Shown: positions 1 to 12,340 of the stretch, one piece after another | Numbering within the stretch: position 1 is the first letter of the stretch | Layout of the letters: each line of letters begins with the position of its first letter | Assembly: GCA_965230195.1 (NCBI GenBank) | Contig: OZ245997.1 | Coordinates: 1,364,001 to 1,428,000 of the forward strand | DNA from: Putridiphycobacter sp965230195 | GTDB taxonomy: Bacteria > Bacteroidota > Bacteroidia > Flavobacteriales_D > Crocinitomicaceae | DNA length: 64,000 bases | Direction of reading: 5' to 3' | Made by a program: the position numbers and the translations under genes | The notes under the pieces: model-generated | Told to the model about the DNA's origin: nothing | Databases searched by the model: none | What the model saw: only the letters and a program-made list of their open reading frames with translations

Positions 1-1
1 A

Positions 2-253
2 CACATCGGTCTGTACATCTTGACGGCCTGTGGTAGCGTGAATCATGTCTTCATCGTCCGTGCGTTTCAGATTGGTCCTCCTATCAAGGCTGCCATGGCC
101 TCATCATCAAGTGTTATGATGATTGTGTGCGGCGGCGTCATTTTCTTTTCCGAAGAGATCAGCCTCCAGCTTGCAGTTGGAGGATCTCTGCTGATCTGTT
201 CCATTATCCTTGTCATCTTTAGCAGAGATCGTGCCAGAGTGACTAAGACGTAA
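2..253 (+). CDS. C-terminal end of an EamA/DMT-type membrane transporter (partial)
   Basis: The frame is open from the window edge to the TAA at 251-253, so only the last ~83 codons are present. Two hydrophobic stretches are visible (around MMIVCGGVIFF and LLICSIILVIFS), separated by a short loop with EE, then a short basic tail ending in TKT. A penultimate helix, a glutamate-containing loop, a final helix and a basic end is the usual finish of drug/metabolite transporter (EamA-like) proteins. Family assignment is inference from this end alone. A NIPA-like or nucleotide-sugar carrier with the same fold cannot be excluded. Substrate and compartment are unknown. Confidence 0.45.
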   Translation, partial: HIGLYILTACGSVNHVFIVRAFQIGPPIKAAMASSSSVMMIVCGGVIFFSEEISLQLAVGGSLLICSIILVIFSRDRARVTKT

Positions 254-1443
254 GCAGCACGTTGTCCAAAACCGTGGTGATAGAAGCCCTTTTATTATTT
301 CATTATCCAAGCTGTCGTTTCCGTTCTTGACGTGTGTTTTCATCAAGAATGACCAAGTCCACATCGTTACTATGTTTAACTCTGCGGAAACTGCAGATAG
401 TGCAAGTATTTTGCAGTTATTCCAATGTTCAACTCTCAGTCCTGAAGTTCTTGGAAGATATGCGGTTTCCTGTGACGAGTGCAATTTCATTCTTAATTTT
501 TTGTTGATTTATAAAACGTTCCTATCTGCCGATTTAGAATCTTTTTTTTACAGAAAGCAGGAATTCATATGCCCTACAGCACCGCGACCAAACTTCGGTC
601 AAGTGTAAAAAAGATCTCGGCAATAGGCCAATGTTTCGGGCATGATGCCACAGGCTCCTCTCGATCCCGCACGTCATACACGCGACAGTCAGCTCATTGC
701 CAACATCCTCTCTATGCGATTCGTCATCCCGGAAAGAATCTGCTCGGTTACAGAGACGAGAGGTGTAAATGATGACGACCGTTCGAGTTTCGAGAAAGAA
801 GAGTGCGTTATCGCGGCACAAAGTAGCCTATTTGTAAAAGCGAAAGCGTCAAAGCGTGCCCTTGAAGTGCTGGATGTGGGAATACTGATTCTGGCTCTTC
901 TCTCAAAGCAAAACGCTGCATTGCGGAGACGCTGTCACAACATATTGTTCGTAGATAATGCTGGGCTTTTTACCTCCGAGTAAACTCCGGGGCGAACAAC
1001 GAGAGCTTTTGAACGCCTGGCATTGGCGCCGTCCAAAGTTGAAGTGCCCTGTTGATTTCTTGCCTCTTTTCCGAACTCTCTCAGTACAATCAAAACGACA
1101 GAACAGGTGTAGTCTACCTTTCTATTCAACGCATTAGTTGGATGATAGAACGATGAATGAATGGCCTGCTTTTTTATGACTCTAGAAATCCAGTTTACAG
1201 CAAATGCCACGTAAGAAGAGGTGTCCTATAGACCGACGAAGTCGGACTCTTCTTTCAGAACATGTTGTTGTGATATTTTATATGCCAATGATGGGCGGCA
1301 TACATTTACAAAAGGCGCTGTAGTTGACGCTTTTTGGCAGATGCATCTATTCGGACGCGTTGCTCAGAAGCTGAGTCAACTTTGCTCGCGAAGAGCAAAG
1401 GTACCACGGTACGACGCTTGCTCGCGCCCGACGATAGTCTTTG
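254..1443. other. intergenic, no gene recognised
   Basis: Only short unsupported ORFs occur on either strand. Nothing with family similarity, tRNA-like structure or clear repeats was seen. The left boundary of the segmental duplication lies at about 1444. Confidence 0.5.
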
Positions 1444-4400
1444 TTACTCTTCAGAATGACATTGCTGCAGACGTTCACAAATAGAGCTTTTTAATCGTCT
1501 CGCCTGTGTCTTTCCTGCACATGACAGGTAATCTTGTACTTCGCACCATAAGTCACCATTTGAATTGTTCGCCGTACGTGGCGGCAAACGTTGAACACGT
1601 GATTCATTTAATGCTGTGCAGAGGGAGAAAAGAACATCATGCATGCTTAACGACGTCGAATCAAGATCTAATGACCTTGAGTTGCACAAATAAAAAACGT
1701 AATGGGTGAAGAATGAGTGAAACGTAAGATCCCTCCCTTTTGGGAATCCAAAAGGAACCAGAGTGTTGTTGTCCGTTTATCTGCAAAAACAAAACTCCGA
1801 GCTCGAACGCTTCAGTTCGAGCGGTCTGATAGTTCAACTTCATCGGGATCCGTTTCTTTCCTAACTTGGACATGGATGACGGTCTGAGTGCTGCGATCTT
1901 TCTTCCAGAGTGCGTCCACGAATTGGCGGAAGCGCAACGTACAGTAGTCCGTAATCGTGCGAATCAAAGTACCTTTCCGCGACTCTCTGCCCACCGAGAG
2001 CAAATAGAATCTAATTGCGCGAATCTTATGTTTCATCATAAAAAAGAAAAGGATCAGAAGGAGACTGATGTTCAGCAGAAGAACGACTGCGACCAGGAAG
2101 GCCCTCAGACTGTCATCGGACGTCTTCTCGTCGTCCAGGATGAGACCGCAAAGAACAGTACACGAACTGACAAAAAGGGAGGCAGATTCCAGAAGATTGA
2201 GGGCCTCCAGTTCTGCTGTGAATGGCGACACCATGATGTGCAAGAACAAAACAAGCAGAAGAAGTGCAATGAGCAGATGTCCTTGCAAATTGGCCCCCAG
2301 GCTGTGTGAAAAAGTGGCAATAACAGCGATCAGGGCCTTTCTTAGCAAGACAATACAATCCCAGAAAACATAGGCTTCTTTAAAGCCTTTGAACTGCATT
2401 CCGATGGTCTCCTGTATCCACGGGGAGTCAAGGATTCCCCTTTCTCTAGCGATGATCAAGATCACTCCTAAGAAAACGGGGAAAAGGATGGCGAAAACGA
2501 TAAGCGGTATGGCGACGGCAAAAACGAGTGTGGAATGACTGTCGGCAAAGCATCTGACAGAGGTATCCTCTGCCCAATACGAGTTAGAGGTGTCAATGCC
2601 ATGAAGGGTAGCGGAGTCATAGACATCGACACAGGAGAAAACGTTGATGGCTGTTCGGAAGAGGGGCAGATAGGCAACGTAAAGCACAGACACCACTGTC
2701 AGGACGAATCTCTTTGCCAGATAGTTCCACGGTCTGTCTTTCTTGGTTGCGCTGCATACCCAAAACGCACATATAAAAAAAGCGACGGCCAAAGGGATGA
2801 CAGTGACGAGAGCTGCCTGAAGAACAGATCTCGGTGCTGATCCGTTCTTCGACAGCAGGCACATGAATGAGAAGGTAGATGCCTGACTGACAGCGCCTCC
2901 TATCCAATCTGCACAGAGCACATATCTGTGTTACATCGCAGCGACAGTTGTTGGTTACCCCATGATTCGAAGAGTCGGAGAATGGCAGGTGACCACGCCA
3001 TGTCGAGTGCGATTCCAGTGGCCACCACTTGGACGAAGTTGATGGTGATCTGCGATCATGATAAGGCAGGGAGCTGCTGGAAAAGGGACCTTACCTTCAG
3101 AACTTGTACAAACTTCGTGTTCTCTTCCTTGGCCTTGTTTTCGCAGTTCTCGTTCCCACGTTGACGTGCTTCTGTTTGTTCTTCGGATTCTCTCTCTTGT
3201 TCGGGCAGACGCACGGATTTACTGCTAATGTATGCAGCTAAGGGGACGGGAAGACGCTTCCAGCTTAGGACGAAACGAGACCGGCTTCGTCGAGACTGTG
3301 GGTGATTGGCTAGAGTGAGGTTTCCTCTGATCTGAAGCATCGAGAGCATCGTCAAGATGAAGAAAGCAGCCAAAACAGCAAAAACCGCCGAGGCATTAGA
3401 CCCGCAGACCAGACACCGGAAGGCGCCCAGTTTGCCATGACCCTCTGCGCATGATCCGCACAGAGGGCCTTCGTACCCGTCCTCGCACAAATCGGCTTGG
3501 TACTGCTCGGTCTCTTCATCGGAGAAGTCGCACCCTTCTGCCGCATCGACCGCGACAGTTCTGTTCAGTTCCGACGCATTGAGTCCACGACAGGCTTCCC
3601 CGAACACGCACTTCTGCATGTGGTGCGAGCAGGGGAACGCATTCCAGTGTCCGGACTTTGGCAGCGCGTACTTGCCAGAGCAGTCGCCGTTGTCGGGACA
3701 GACGGTGCATGTCCCGGTCTCAGGATCGAAGTTATAGCGACCGGGCTTGCATTCGATGCAGCCTCTGTTGTCATCTCGAGGGACTTCGTTGATCACACAG
3801 GGACGGATGTTGACGGACAGCGTGACGTGTTCTTCGTTAAGATCTGGGACAATCAAGGCCGCCGTGTAGTCGTCGGGCGTCACCAGCGGCGGGCCGACGG
3901 TAATGTTGTCCCTCCCAGACGTCAGGTTGCCGACCAGGTCGTTCGGCAGGAGACCGTCGTCCGACACCAGAACTGCTCTGGCGTACGACAAGTAGTCGGG
4001 CAGATGCACGTCCTCCAAATCGCCAAACTGGGCCTTTGCGTCTCGGGATCCTCTTCTGGCTGGACCCTGTCCGTAGTGATCGTACATGGAGACTTCTATG
4101 GCTGGGAGATCGTCGCCACTCTTCCACCTTCCCAGATCATAATCGTCTCCCTGCTCCAGCGGCACATGTGTCCCGTTCTTGTAGTACAGTGTGACGTAGT
4201 AACCGAATGCTGGTGTAGCAATGTCGGGTCCATACCCACCTTCCCCCACAGTGTTTCCCTTCATCGCTCTGCACACAGCACTTTTTGCGAACGATGTGAT
4301 CGTGAAGTTTTGAGTGTGTGTGAATCCTCCACAAAACTTCTGCATTTGGGGGCAAGGACTTCGACACGGTGTGGATTGAGTGCAAAAACTGCACCTCCAG

Positions 4401-7400
4401 CGACAGAAGCTCGATTTCTGCGGAATAGTAAGTTCTTTCCGAAATGATGAGAAGTACTGGGTGTTAACGAATTGGCGACACTGTGATCTTTTTCTACTGA
4501 TATTTCAGGGACTGAGGCGTCAAAGAAAATTGCACCTAAAGACAACAAGAAACTGCATCATTGACACCCAGCAAAGCCAAAAGCTGACCTCCGATTGCCG
4601 CTTCGTTCTCGACAAATCTACTCGAAGAGGTCTGTGGCTGGAATGTGGGTCCAACATTCTGTGACCTCGGCGGATGGTTATCCACGTAAGCAATGCCTCC
4701 TCCCTTCTGAGCTTTGTTCCGCACAAAAGAGCTTCCTTCGACCGTTGGACCCTTATCACCACAGAAAGCCAAGGCTCCTCCGAGTCTTGCCTCATTTGCT
4801 TCAAAGCTGATCTTCGTAAACGTTGCCATCATGCAGTCAGATGCAAGAATGGCTCCTCCAGATTCGGCAGCACTGTTGTTTCGAAAGACACAGTCTCTTA
4901 CGTTAAGTCGTGTAAGGCCTCTAACATAGATGGCACCGCCACTGGACGCAACATTATCTTCAAAGCGGCAATTAACCACGTCCAATTCTCCTTGTTTCCC
5001 TCCGGTGGAGAGATAGATGGCGCCCCCAGTTTGTCTTCTTCCTATTCCGACTGAATTGGAAGTGAATATGCTATCCTCTATCATCACACTGTCTGTCCTC
5101 TGTATGTGAACCGATCCGGAAGCTGGTTGGACTCCCTCTGGATTATTGACGAAGTTATGCATTGCAGTACAGTTTGTCATTTTGAGTGTCTTTATGTCTT
5201 CTACGAACAGAACATTGCCGGCCAGATTATGATAAGGGTTCTCTGCTTGGGCGGAATTGCGCTCAAATCGACTACCTCTCACTTCAACCTCGATCTCCCG
5301 TCCCTTCGCGTAGACTGTGCCTCCGAATGCGACGATAGAGGAGAAATTGCTTTCAGTCACGTTCAGCACCGTGCGAGCGTCATGGCTTCGACTGTTTCTC
5401 AAGAAAATGCTGCCGCCATGGGCACAACTAGCGAGATTCTCAAAACGAGATCGCGCTATTTCCAGCACCCCGGTGGTGTCCACAAAGCGAAACGCAGTTC
5501 CCAAAGGGCCCGCTCCCTCGATGATAGGTGCCCTTATGAAAGATGAACTGTCGGCTTTGAATGACACATTACGGGTGTTCGCCATGATGATTAAGCCAAC
5601 ATGATCGTCCTCCTTGTGGCTACAGCTCCCGAATTCATGGCTCTCGAAACTCGCTGACTCTATCAACACATGTCCATGGTCAAAACGCTCAAACATCACA
5701 GAACCACGGACGATGCCTGCTCTAGCATCCGCCAGCGCTGTATTGTTAACAAAGACACAGTTAGAGAGCGTGACGGCGGAGGTCGAATCGCTGGAACCAT
5801 TGACCCAAATGCATCCTCTGTCGAAATTGTGATTCTGCTCAAAGACACAGTCCCTGATCTCCAGATGCGCAGGGGAGGTGGCACGGATGCAGGTGCCATC
5901 TCTGGCAGCGTTCTTGAAGAAGCGTGTGGAGCTGATTTCACCGCTGGATCCGTTTCGTAGATCCAGGCATCCACCCGGATTAAAGTAGATATTGTACTCA
6001 AACTGAGCGCCTTTCAGGGCGACTTTGCTCTCGGAGGCAACGATGACGGCGCCAGCATTGCCGGTGTTGTTTGCAAACCTTGAATTTCCGCTGATCGACA
6101 GGGACCCTCTGTCGACGGACACAGGGTAGCCAGCGTTGTCGACGGAGACAAGATCTTTCACGGTGCTCGTGGATGCTTCGGGGAATCGGAAGGCAGCGTT
6201 CTCCAAACCGTGCATCTCAGTGTAGCCTTCGGGAAAGCTTTTCGTCCTACGATCGATCGCAAATCGCACGTCTGCCTGCAAAGCAAGGAAGCATTACCAG
6301 ATGGGTAGGTCGACGTTTCTGCGCATATAAATTATTGCTGACACACTATCGTAAAACGTTCTGCTGTCGGTGAACGTTTTACTCCACTGAGTGTTCTCTG
6401 AGATAACGATGTTCTCCAGATCATTCTTGTGGCCGAATATGGAACCAAGGAAATAGGTGTTCCCGTGAAAATCAAAGTCACGCAGCTTGACCTTGACACA
6501 CGACGGATCTTGGGCACGGAATCCTGCGATGCCGCCTGGATTCATGTTGTGGCTGAAGTCGACGCCGCGCATTTCCAATACAATATCGTCATCGCGTGAT
6601 CGATTGCAGCTGATCTCGACGACACTGAGGTTGTAGAACGGATCGGTGAAGACGCAGCCCCGGACGGAGACGTTTTCCAAGACGACGTCGACATCCCTAA
6701 GAATAGAAGAGATCTGAAAAGACATCGATGGAAGCACTCCGTCACCGACCTGATGACGAAGAGGGGGTCATTAGGAGGACACGTCAGAGTTGGTTTCGCG
6801 CGTGCTTGTCGCGTGGACTTCTCCTCGTCGCGTCGGGGTCCTCGGATTTCCAGACGCTTCGAAATTTCGATCTGTCTTCTCGGCTGGACAGGTCTGGAGA
6901 CGTTCAGCCGAATGGTGTCGCCGTCGGAGGCGCAGTCGACGACGTCTTGCAAGTCGTGGTCTTCGAAGTAAGCGTCGTCGACATGCCATGCCCGTGTCGC
7001 GTCGTCATGGGTCTCATCAACGGTCTTCTTCGGCAGTTTGCACCCGTCACCTACGAAGGTCGCACTGGTGAAGAAATCGACGACAGCAGCTTCTTGAATT
7101 CGGGCCGCCGAACGTCGAGCCATCATCAAAGAAGTGACGAAAATAGCAAGGATCGTCCGCCAAGGCGGCAACGAAGCGAATCGCATCACTACCTGCGGGA
7201 CTCTGTTGTGCTCCTGTCGAACAGGCGATTAAGAGAACGCTCCCTGCCAGATGGAGCAGCGATTCTACAGACATTCGCTGCATGACCCGAAAACTTGCCG
7301 TGTGCGAACGAACCAACGAACTTCGAACAGAACGAAGTCAGCGTTTGTCAGCCGATGTCCGAATGCAAGGATAATGATGCTCATGGACCTCGAAGGCGTC

Positions 7401-7525
7401 CGTTATCTAGACGCGTCCGATCGATGACGGGACCTCTCGATGCTGCTGAACGGCCTTCCTGTCAACACACGACGATACTTCGCCTCGAAATCGACAAGAC
7501 GCCGAGACAGGCCCACGTCGTTTAA
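1444..7525. repeat. segmental duplication, copy A
   Basis: This stretch is closely similar to 32094-38154 in the same orientation, at an offset of about +30.65 kb. Similarity starts near the motif GACATT(G/A)CTGCAGAC and fades after about 7525. It covers the whole Pmp-like gene plus about 370 bp of 3' flank and about 340 bp of 5' flank. Divergence is mostly scattered substitutions, with two local patches of much higher divergence (about 4437-4500 and 6315-6400). Boundaries were judged by eye. Confidence 0.85.
1812..7186 (-). pseudogene. Pmp-repeat beta-helix / cysteine-rich / multi-pass membrane protein, copy A, frameshifted
   Basis: This is a paralogue of the gene at 32469-37823. The exons as read are 7186-6746, 6713-6315, 6275-4568, 4535-3095, 3049-2959 and 2908-1812. 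The product would have an N-terminal hydrophobic signal, then many parallel beta-helix repeats with GGAI and FxxN motifs (GGAIYLSTGG, FEDNVA, FRNNSA), a cysteine-rich stalk (CIECKPGRY, CPDNGDCSG, GPLCGSC), and about seven to nine hydrophobic segments. In the fourth exon, near 4312-4322, a GT dinucleotide run has one more unit than in copy B. The exon total is therefore not divisible by three and the frame ends soon after SFVEDSHT. The stalk and membrane domain are lost unless this is an assembly error. Everything downstream stays open in the shifted frame, so the lesion looks recent. The true start could instead be in the frame above the first exon (ATG near 7280, also signal-like). Confidence 0.75.
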
Positions 7526-8200
7526 GGCAATCGTCTTAGTCAAACAGGAGAGAATCGGTTGTCGGACGTCTGTGCGAAAATTCAGTGATCGACGTCTCTG
7601 TCGTCTTCGTCTTCAGCGACCTCTAGAATCCCAACAGAGCTTTGGCCGCCTCGCGCCAAAAGCGGGTTAGAATCTGCAAACTGCTTCGATGCAGGCGCAC
7701 AGGCTCAACTCTATGACGGTTGTCCGTTCTGAGAATGCTAAGCGCATCAGTCGACTACAGGGAATGACCCTGCATACAGTGACGGAATCCGTCGCGTCCG
7801 TCTTTGTCTTTCTCTTCAAATGACATCCACTCTAGAGAACAGTTGTTCTTCGGATCGAGGTCGCGGAGAACTCCCTTTTCGACTTGTGACTACAGATTTA
7901 CTTTCGTTCTTGTTTATTCTGTCAATGATATGCGTATTTTGTGAGACTATCTCTATCGTTGATGGACTAATATATTGTTTTTACTGTATAACATGTAACA
8001 GAGATCTCTATCTGAGGTTCGTGTGACGCTTCTCGTGGAACGTTGCCGTCTTTAGCGGAGTCGGTGAAGCTTAGCCATTACCCACCGCGGATGCTGCTGT
8101 CTTTACCATCTGAGTAACACCTCGCGCCAGAATCCCTCAGCGCGGTGCCAACAACTCTCAGTGCGACAATCATACGCGTTTATGCTCTTTCGCCGTGGCG
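7526..8200. other. intergenic, no gene recognised
   Basis: This lies upstream of Pmp copy A. It contains no ORF with recognisable similarity. The part beyond the duplication boundary has no counterpart elsewhere in the window that I could find. Confidence 0.45.
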
Positions 8201-8471
8201 ATGCGATTGGCAGCATTCTTACTCCTCGCATTCTTGTCGCTTGGTATCCAGGGAGGGTATGTGAATCGCATCGTCGATGGTCTTGCGCGATGACTGTCAA
8301 CGTTTTCGCATTGCGAATTGGGATCAGTGTGAAGTCGTCGAAGTTGGTGCCCGATCGCTCGGTTACATTGACCCCCATCCTGCAGGCGAGACGGCTCACA
8401 GGCGCACGTGCTGTGAATCATCGTTGGGTTTAAATGGTGATGGAGAGTGCTTCGATACCTCGTCGCCCTAA
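8201..8471 (+). CDS. possible small secreted protein (very tentative)
   Basis: An ATG at 8201 opens a strongly hydrophobic leader (MRLAAFLLLAFLSLGIQG) that looks like a signal peptide. The leader runs into a GT (GTATGTGA) that could be a donor. A following reading frame, up to about 8471, carries several cysteines (DQCEVVEV, RRTCCESS). The downstream splice and frame are not resolved: one acceptor (GGATCAG) joins to a different frame that ends near 8433. No family is recognised. It is listed because the leader is unusually clean for chance, but it could be spurious. Confidence 0.25.
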
Positions 8472-8559
8472 GACGGAGTCCAAAGTGGTGAATGCGAAGT
8501 TCGATTGGAATTTTTAATGTGATGGATCTTCTGTGGTGGTCAGGGCCTGCATGCAAGGC

Positions 8560-9524
8560 AGAGAAGACTCTAGAAGCGATGTGAATTGGTATTCTGCTTA
8601 CTTAAGCGATTTATGTTTGTACGAGTACATTAGTGTGGTCGCGGTACGGGATGCGCAGCGAACAATGCAACGGAAAACTCGTTACAAGCTCGAAGCAGAA
8701 TTCTTTTGAGGTCCACATCCACTAATTTATATGCCGATCGTGTGACAAGATTTGTCTAGGCAGGTGAGTCACCAGCCTCTCAGAGCCATAGAAAAAGGCC
8801 TCGCATGAGTAAACCAGCGCCTTTTTGCGTCATTACCCATTTCACAACAAGACAGCATGACGGGACCCTTGTCGAAGACAACAATTAGTTAGTGTTATTA
8901 AAGTCGTGCAGTTCTCCTAAGGACTCGTACGACGAGGGCCGACCTCCGAATCAATCTTTACCCCCATCTCTTTACTTCGTGTTGTCTCTTTGTGATCAGT
9001 TTCGTAGGATATTTGTGCGCGGTACTTAAGCAATTCTTTTATCTCGTTCGAACGAAAACATGCGTTCGACAAACGATCGATCAAAGAGAGAATACTTAGG
9101 AGTTTCTATCAATCGATCAATAGAAGAAGAACACGAAAGCACAGATTTCGGAAGTTATCATGTCGCGCTTCATCGAACCGCGTGATAACAAGCGACATCA
9201 TAAAGATCGATCAATCTGTGGCTGAACGACCGCCTCGTTTCGATCATTTAGATATCGCGCACTATCTACGATTCGAGTTATTTTGAACCTCGGATCGGAT
9301 CGGATCGGATCGGATCGGATCGGAAACAAGCTTCCGGGTATTTACTTGCGCGTCGACCCAACCGTTCCAGATAGATAGGTCGGGCGATAAGACATCTGCA
9401 TCTCTGACACGGACCCTCGAACTGGGCCGACGACGTCCAAGTTCAAGTTTGGAGTTGATACGTTCAGCTTTGCAGTTTTTAGGTTCTCTCCCGACAGACT
9501 GTCCAGCAGACTTCCATGTCCCGC
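8560..9524. other. intergenic, rich in GATCGATC-like words
   Basis: No coding potential was seen. Between about 9060 and 9245 the words CGATCGATC and ATCAATCGATC recur, and a pentanucleotide repeat follows at 9291. Similar GATCGATC-rich stretches occur near 22830-23040 and 47080-47290. Confidence 0.4.
9291..9323. repeat. (CGGAT)n microsatellite
   Basis: About 6.6 perfect tandem copies of CGGAT, ending in CGGAAAC. It lies in non-coding sequence. Confidence 0.95.
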
Positions 9525-10350
9525 TTACTCAGTAAGGCGAATATTCAAAGACCTGAGGTTTGTAAGAAGATTAATCTGAGCGTGAAGAGAGTTAGTGACC
9601 GGGAACTTGCGATGAAAGTCTAAACAAAGATTTGTCAATTCTGGAAATGTGGCCAATGTTTGTTGATACATGGTCGGATCCGCGCCCACATTTCCGACAC
9701 CTCTGGCTGTCTTAAACTTGTCATTCCGGCGAGAAAATCGCTTGGTACAAGCAGCTATCTTTTCCAACTTTCGATACTCGGGCGCTGAATATCCATCACC
9801 AACTTCAATGCGCAAACAATATCCTCGAAGCAGTCTTCGTTCCCAATCACAACTTCGAAGTGCGTGATGTTGGCCAGGCCGCAAGCAAACCGATTAGGCG
9901 ACTTCTCTCGGCGAGTAGTGAAGGGCACGAGGAGATGTGCCGCCGCGGCTTGGCTGTCCGGCAACTTTTCAGACATAGCGCCTCCAGAACGATCGACCAC
10001 CAAAGGCCTCTCCTTGCTCATGGAAATTGTCCACCGACACATCTCCACGTGCTTGTAACTTTCCTGTTAGCAAAGTCGTTCACTCGGCGGATTCCATGTA
10101 GCGCTTGGAGGGTTGCATCTTGAGTGTGGCGCAGGCAAGAAGAGTCAACACTTGGCCCGGTTTTCAGTACTGTCGAATACTTCGACTTTCGCCGCTTCCT
10201 ACCCACGTCACCCACGACTCTCAAGGTCCTGCGTCTATACGAACAAACCAACATCCAGTCTCCTCCTCCTACCTCAGCGGAGCGACGTGACCCGTCCAGT
10301 GTCGAGCGTTCCTCGTTTTTTAAGTCGCGTCCCCAAGCAAATCCCATCAT
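9525..10350 (-). pseudogene. decayed leucine-rich-repeat gene remnant
   Basis: Two adjoining minus-strand frames give LRR-like text. One, around 9830-9780, reads FEVVIGNEDCFEDIVCALKL. The other, around 9640-9527, reads FPELTNLCLDF and LTNLRSLNIRL. They are in different frames, and upstream of 10050 the best frame is broken by stops. The leucine spacing resembles the intact F-box/LRR genes elsewhere in the window, but no segment aligns well enough to call the same family. The fragment has either decayed or contains introns I could not place. Function unknown. Confidence 0.35.
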
Positions 10351-11466
10351 GTCTCACCATCGAACGTTCAGTCCATCTTACCGAGAGCACGGTCGACCAC
10401 TTAAGGTCTCTCGATGCTTATAGTAGATTGCTATGCAAAGCAGAGGTGAAATAGGTAGATATGCTCACAGTACGATGACGGCCTGGAACATTTACTTTGT
10501 CGTCAAAGTGTTCGTTACTCTGCCGTTCTTGGATAAACCACAGCGGCCACCGAGAATTGTGATGTAAATTCAATTCATCAATCGACGACACACGTGATGG
10601 TGCATCGTGATCTACGTACGTACACTTTCCCTGTCAGCATAGAAATTCTTACTATAATGCTTTGTCACAGACTATGCAAGCAACATCGCCAAATTCTCAA
10701 ACATAGGCAAGCTCCACAGAAGCTTGGGCGGTGCCCTGTTGGGAAGCAGCCAGTGCAACACACTCTTTTGAATAGCGTTACTCGAGCGTTTTCGTTCTAA
10801 CTATCGGGCATACGTTTTGTTTAAACCTCCAGAACCACAAAATCCCACTCTGCATGCGCATGAGTTTTGAAGTCACCTAACAGATCTTTCCCTGGAACGC
10901 AATAATCGGCACAACATGGATCGTCATCTGTCGCGGAATACTTCGCGTCCTTGCTTCAAACCTCGAATGAATGCGTTGTGGTAAATCGTCGCACAATTCC
11001 CGCGGGCTCCTGGATATCTTAAGAATAGACTTGATATTGAACAACTCAGATGCGCCACTACCGTAAAGTAAGCATCGATCGTGAATCAAAAGAGACGCCC
11101 TTTGCCCTCCGGCGGTTATCGTGTCGATGCATTTCTAGATGTGCGATGATAACCAATGATCAATTGGGGCCTTACAACAGGATCCGAGTGTCGAAATCTC
11201 TCACCATCAGCCAAGAATCGAAACTGACACATGAGTACCATGTGATTAAAGATCCCATTGAAAAGTCAGTAAATGAAAGGTAAAGACGCCCTACGAGACG
11301 TTTCTCCGTGAACGAGGAATCGCCATAGTGGCAAGAGCAAGGTCCATCCATCAAATCCTTCACTACCCGAAGACTTTCATGAAGTCATACTGCGAAGGAC
11401 TGTCTTCCAAGGCAGAAAGCACAGCCTTGACAATTGATGGACGCGTCTACATTGCCGTTAAACTGC
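10351..11466. other. intergenic, no gene recognised
   Basis: There are short ORFs on both strands. One minus-strand fragment near 10730-10690 has a leucine-rich look (LLWSLPMFENLAMLLA) and may extend the decayed LRR remnant. Nothing else is supportable. Confidence 0.35.
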
Positions 11467-12340
11467 TCATGAGTGCAATAGGATTTTCTGGGGGCTCGCC
11501 TTCACGAGTTCGCAGTATCTCTTCAAGTTTGGGTGGTTCGTGAATGTCATCCCATACCTCTCCAGAACGAGAATGACCGGTGCAAACGATACATCTCATC
11601 ATAAACAGCAGATCGTCTGATCGATCTACATTGGCAACGGCACCACTGTACCTGCAAGAGTGAACGTGTCGCTAGCAAGGTACTCTTGATTCGCAACAAA
11701 GCCGTCCCACAACATCAGCTCATCCTATGTTCGCCCCTTCAATGTGAGTGAGGTCCTAGTTGCACCTTGCCTTGGAATCAGCAATGTATTGTTCTTCTTG
11801 AGTGTCGTCGGCTCCTCTCATCTGAATACCGAAGTACACATAAATAACTGCTAGGGATAAGGCAAGAGCAGTTATGTAGACCTTCATTAGTACAAAGGGA
11901 CGTAGTTTGTTTTCCAGAACATTTATCTCGATCAAACGTGCAGCACCTTTTACAGTTGGTCCCTCGTTCAATCAGATCTTATATTTGCGTGATCACAGAC
12001 TTGCGCTTTTGTCACTGGATCCTCAGGGATCAGTGGCTTATCACGATAGTGAGACTCGAGATACAGCAAGATGCCGAGGGAGTCATTGACGATCGCTTCG
12101 CCATCTTTGAACGTCGGCACTTGGCCTCGTGGATTGATGGCGAGAACTTCAGCGCTCTTCTGTTCCTCTGCACGAGCAGCGCGATTACAATCCAGGGCTA
12201 CCGAAAGATCTACTCTTTTCGTATATTTCCAGGGGTTTGCTTTCGTAGCTAAGTCCCTTTTCTTCGAGGGCCAGACGTGCTTTCCAACAGAATGGCGAAT
12301 TTATACTTATGTACAGGACGCGAGACGCATCCATGTTCAT
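11467..12340 (-). CDS. glutathione S-transferase-like protein
   Basis: Exons pieced together from the ATG at 12340 give a GST fold. The N-terminal thioredoxin-like domain has SPFCWKARLALEEKGL near the N-terminus and, after a 34-nt intron, the classic NPRGQVPTF and NDSLGILLYLE (the cis-proline and glutathione-binding SNAIL/TRAP-like segment, here NDSLGILLYL). The C-terminal helical domain has LMLWDGF, EYLASDTFTLADVSFAP (the FTLAD motif restored by splicing across a GT...AG intron) and NHPNLKRYCELVKASPQ, ending in a TGA at 11467. Cytosolic conjugation or reduction of electrophiles is the family role. The Ser in SPFC suggests Ser-type or omega/DHAR-like chemistry, but the class is uncertain. One junction, around 11930-12010 between TKAQ and the INVLENKLRPF segment, could not be spliced cleanly. 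It may hide a very short intron or a frameshift. Confidence 0.7.

Noticed and set aside
3497..4447. 316-codon plus-strand ORF (and its equivalents in copy B)
   Set aside because: It is antisense to the conserved cysteine-rich stalk of the Pmp-like protein, and copy B breaks it up.
6276..6297. 22-nt intron GTAATG...TTGCAG in the Pmp gene
   Set aside because: Splicing it out throws the downstream exon into the wrong frame in both copies. A 39-nt intron starting at GTCGACC keeps the frame.
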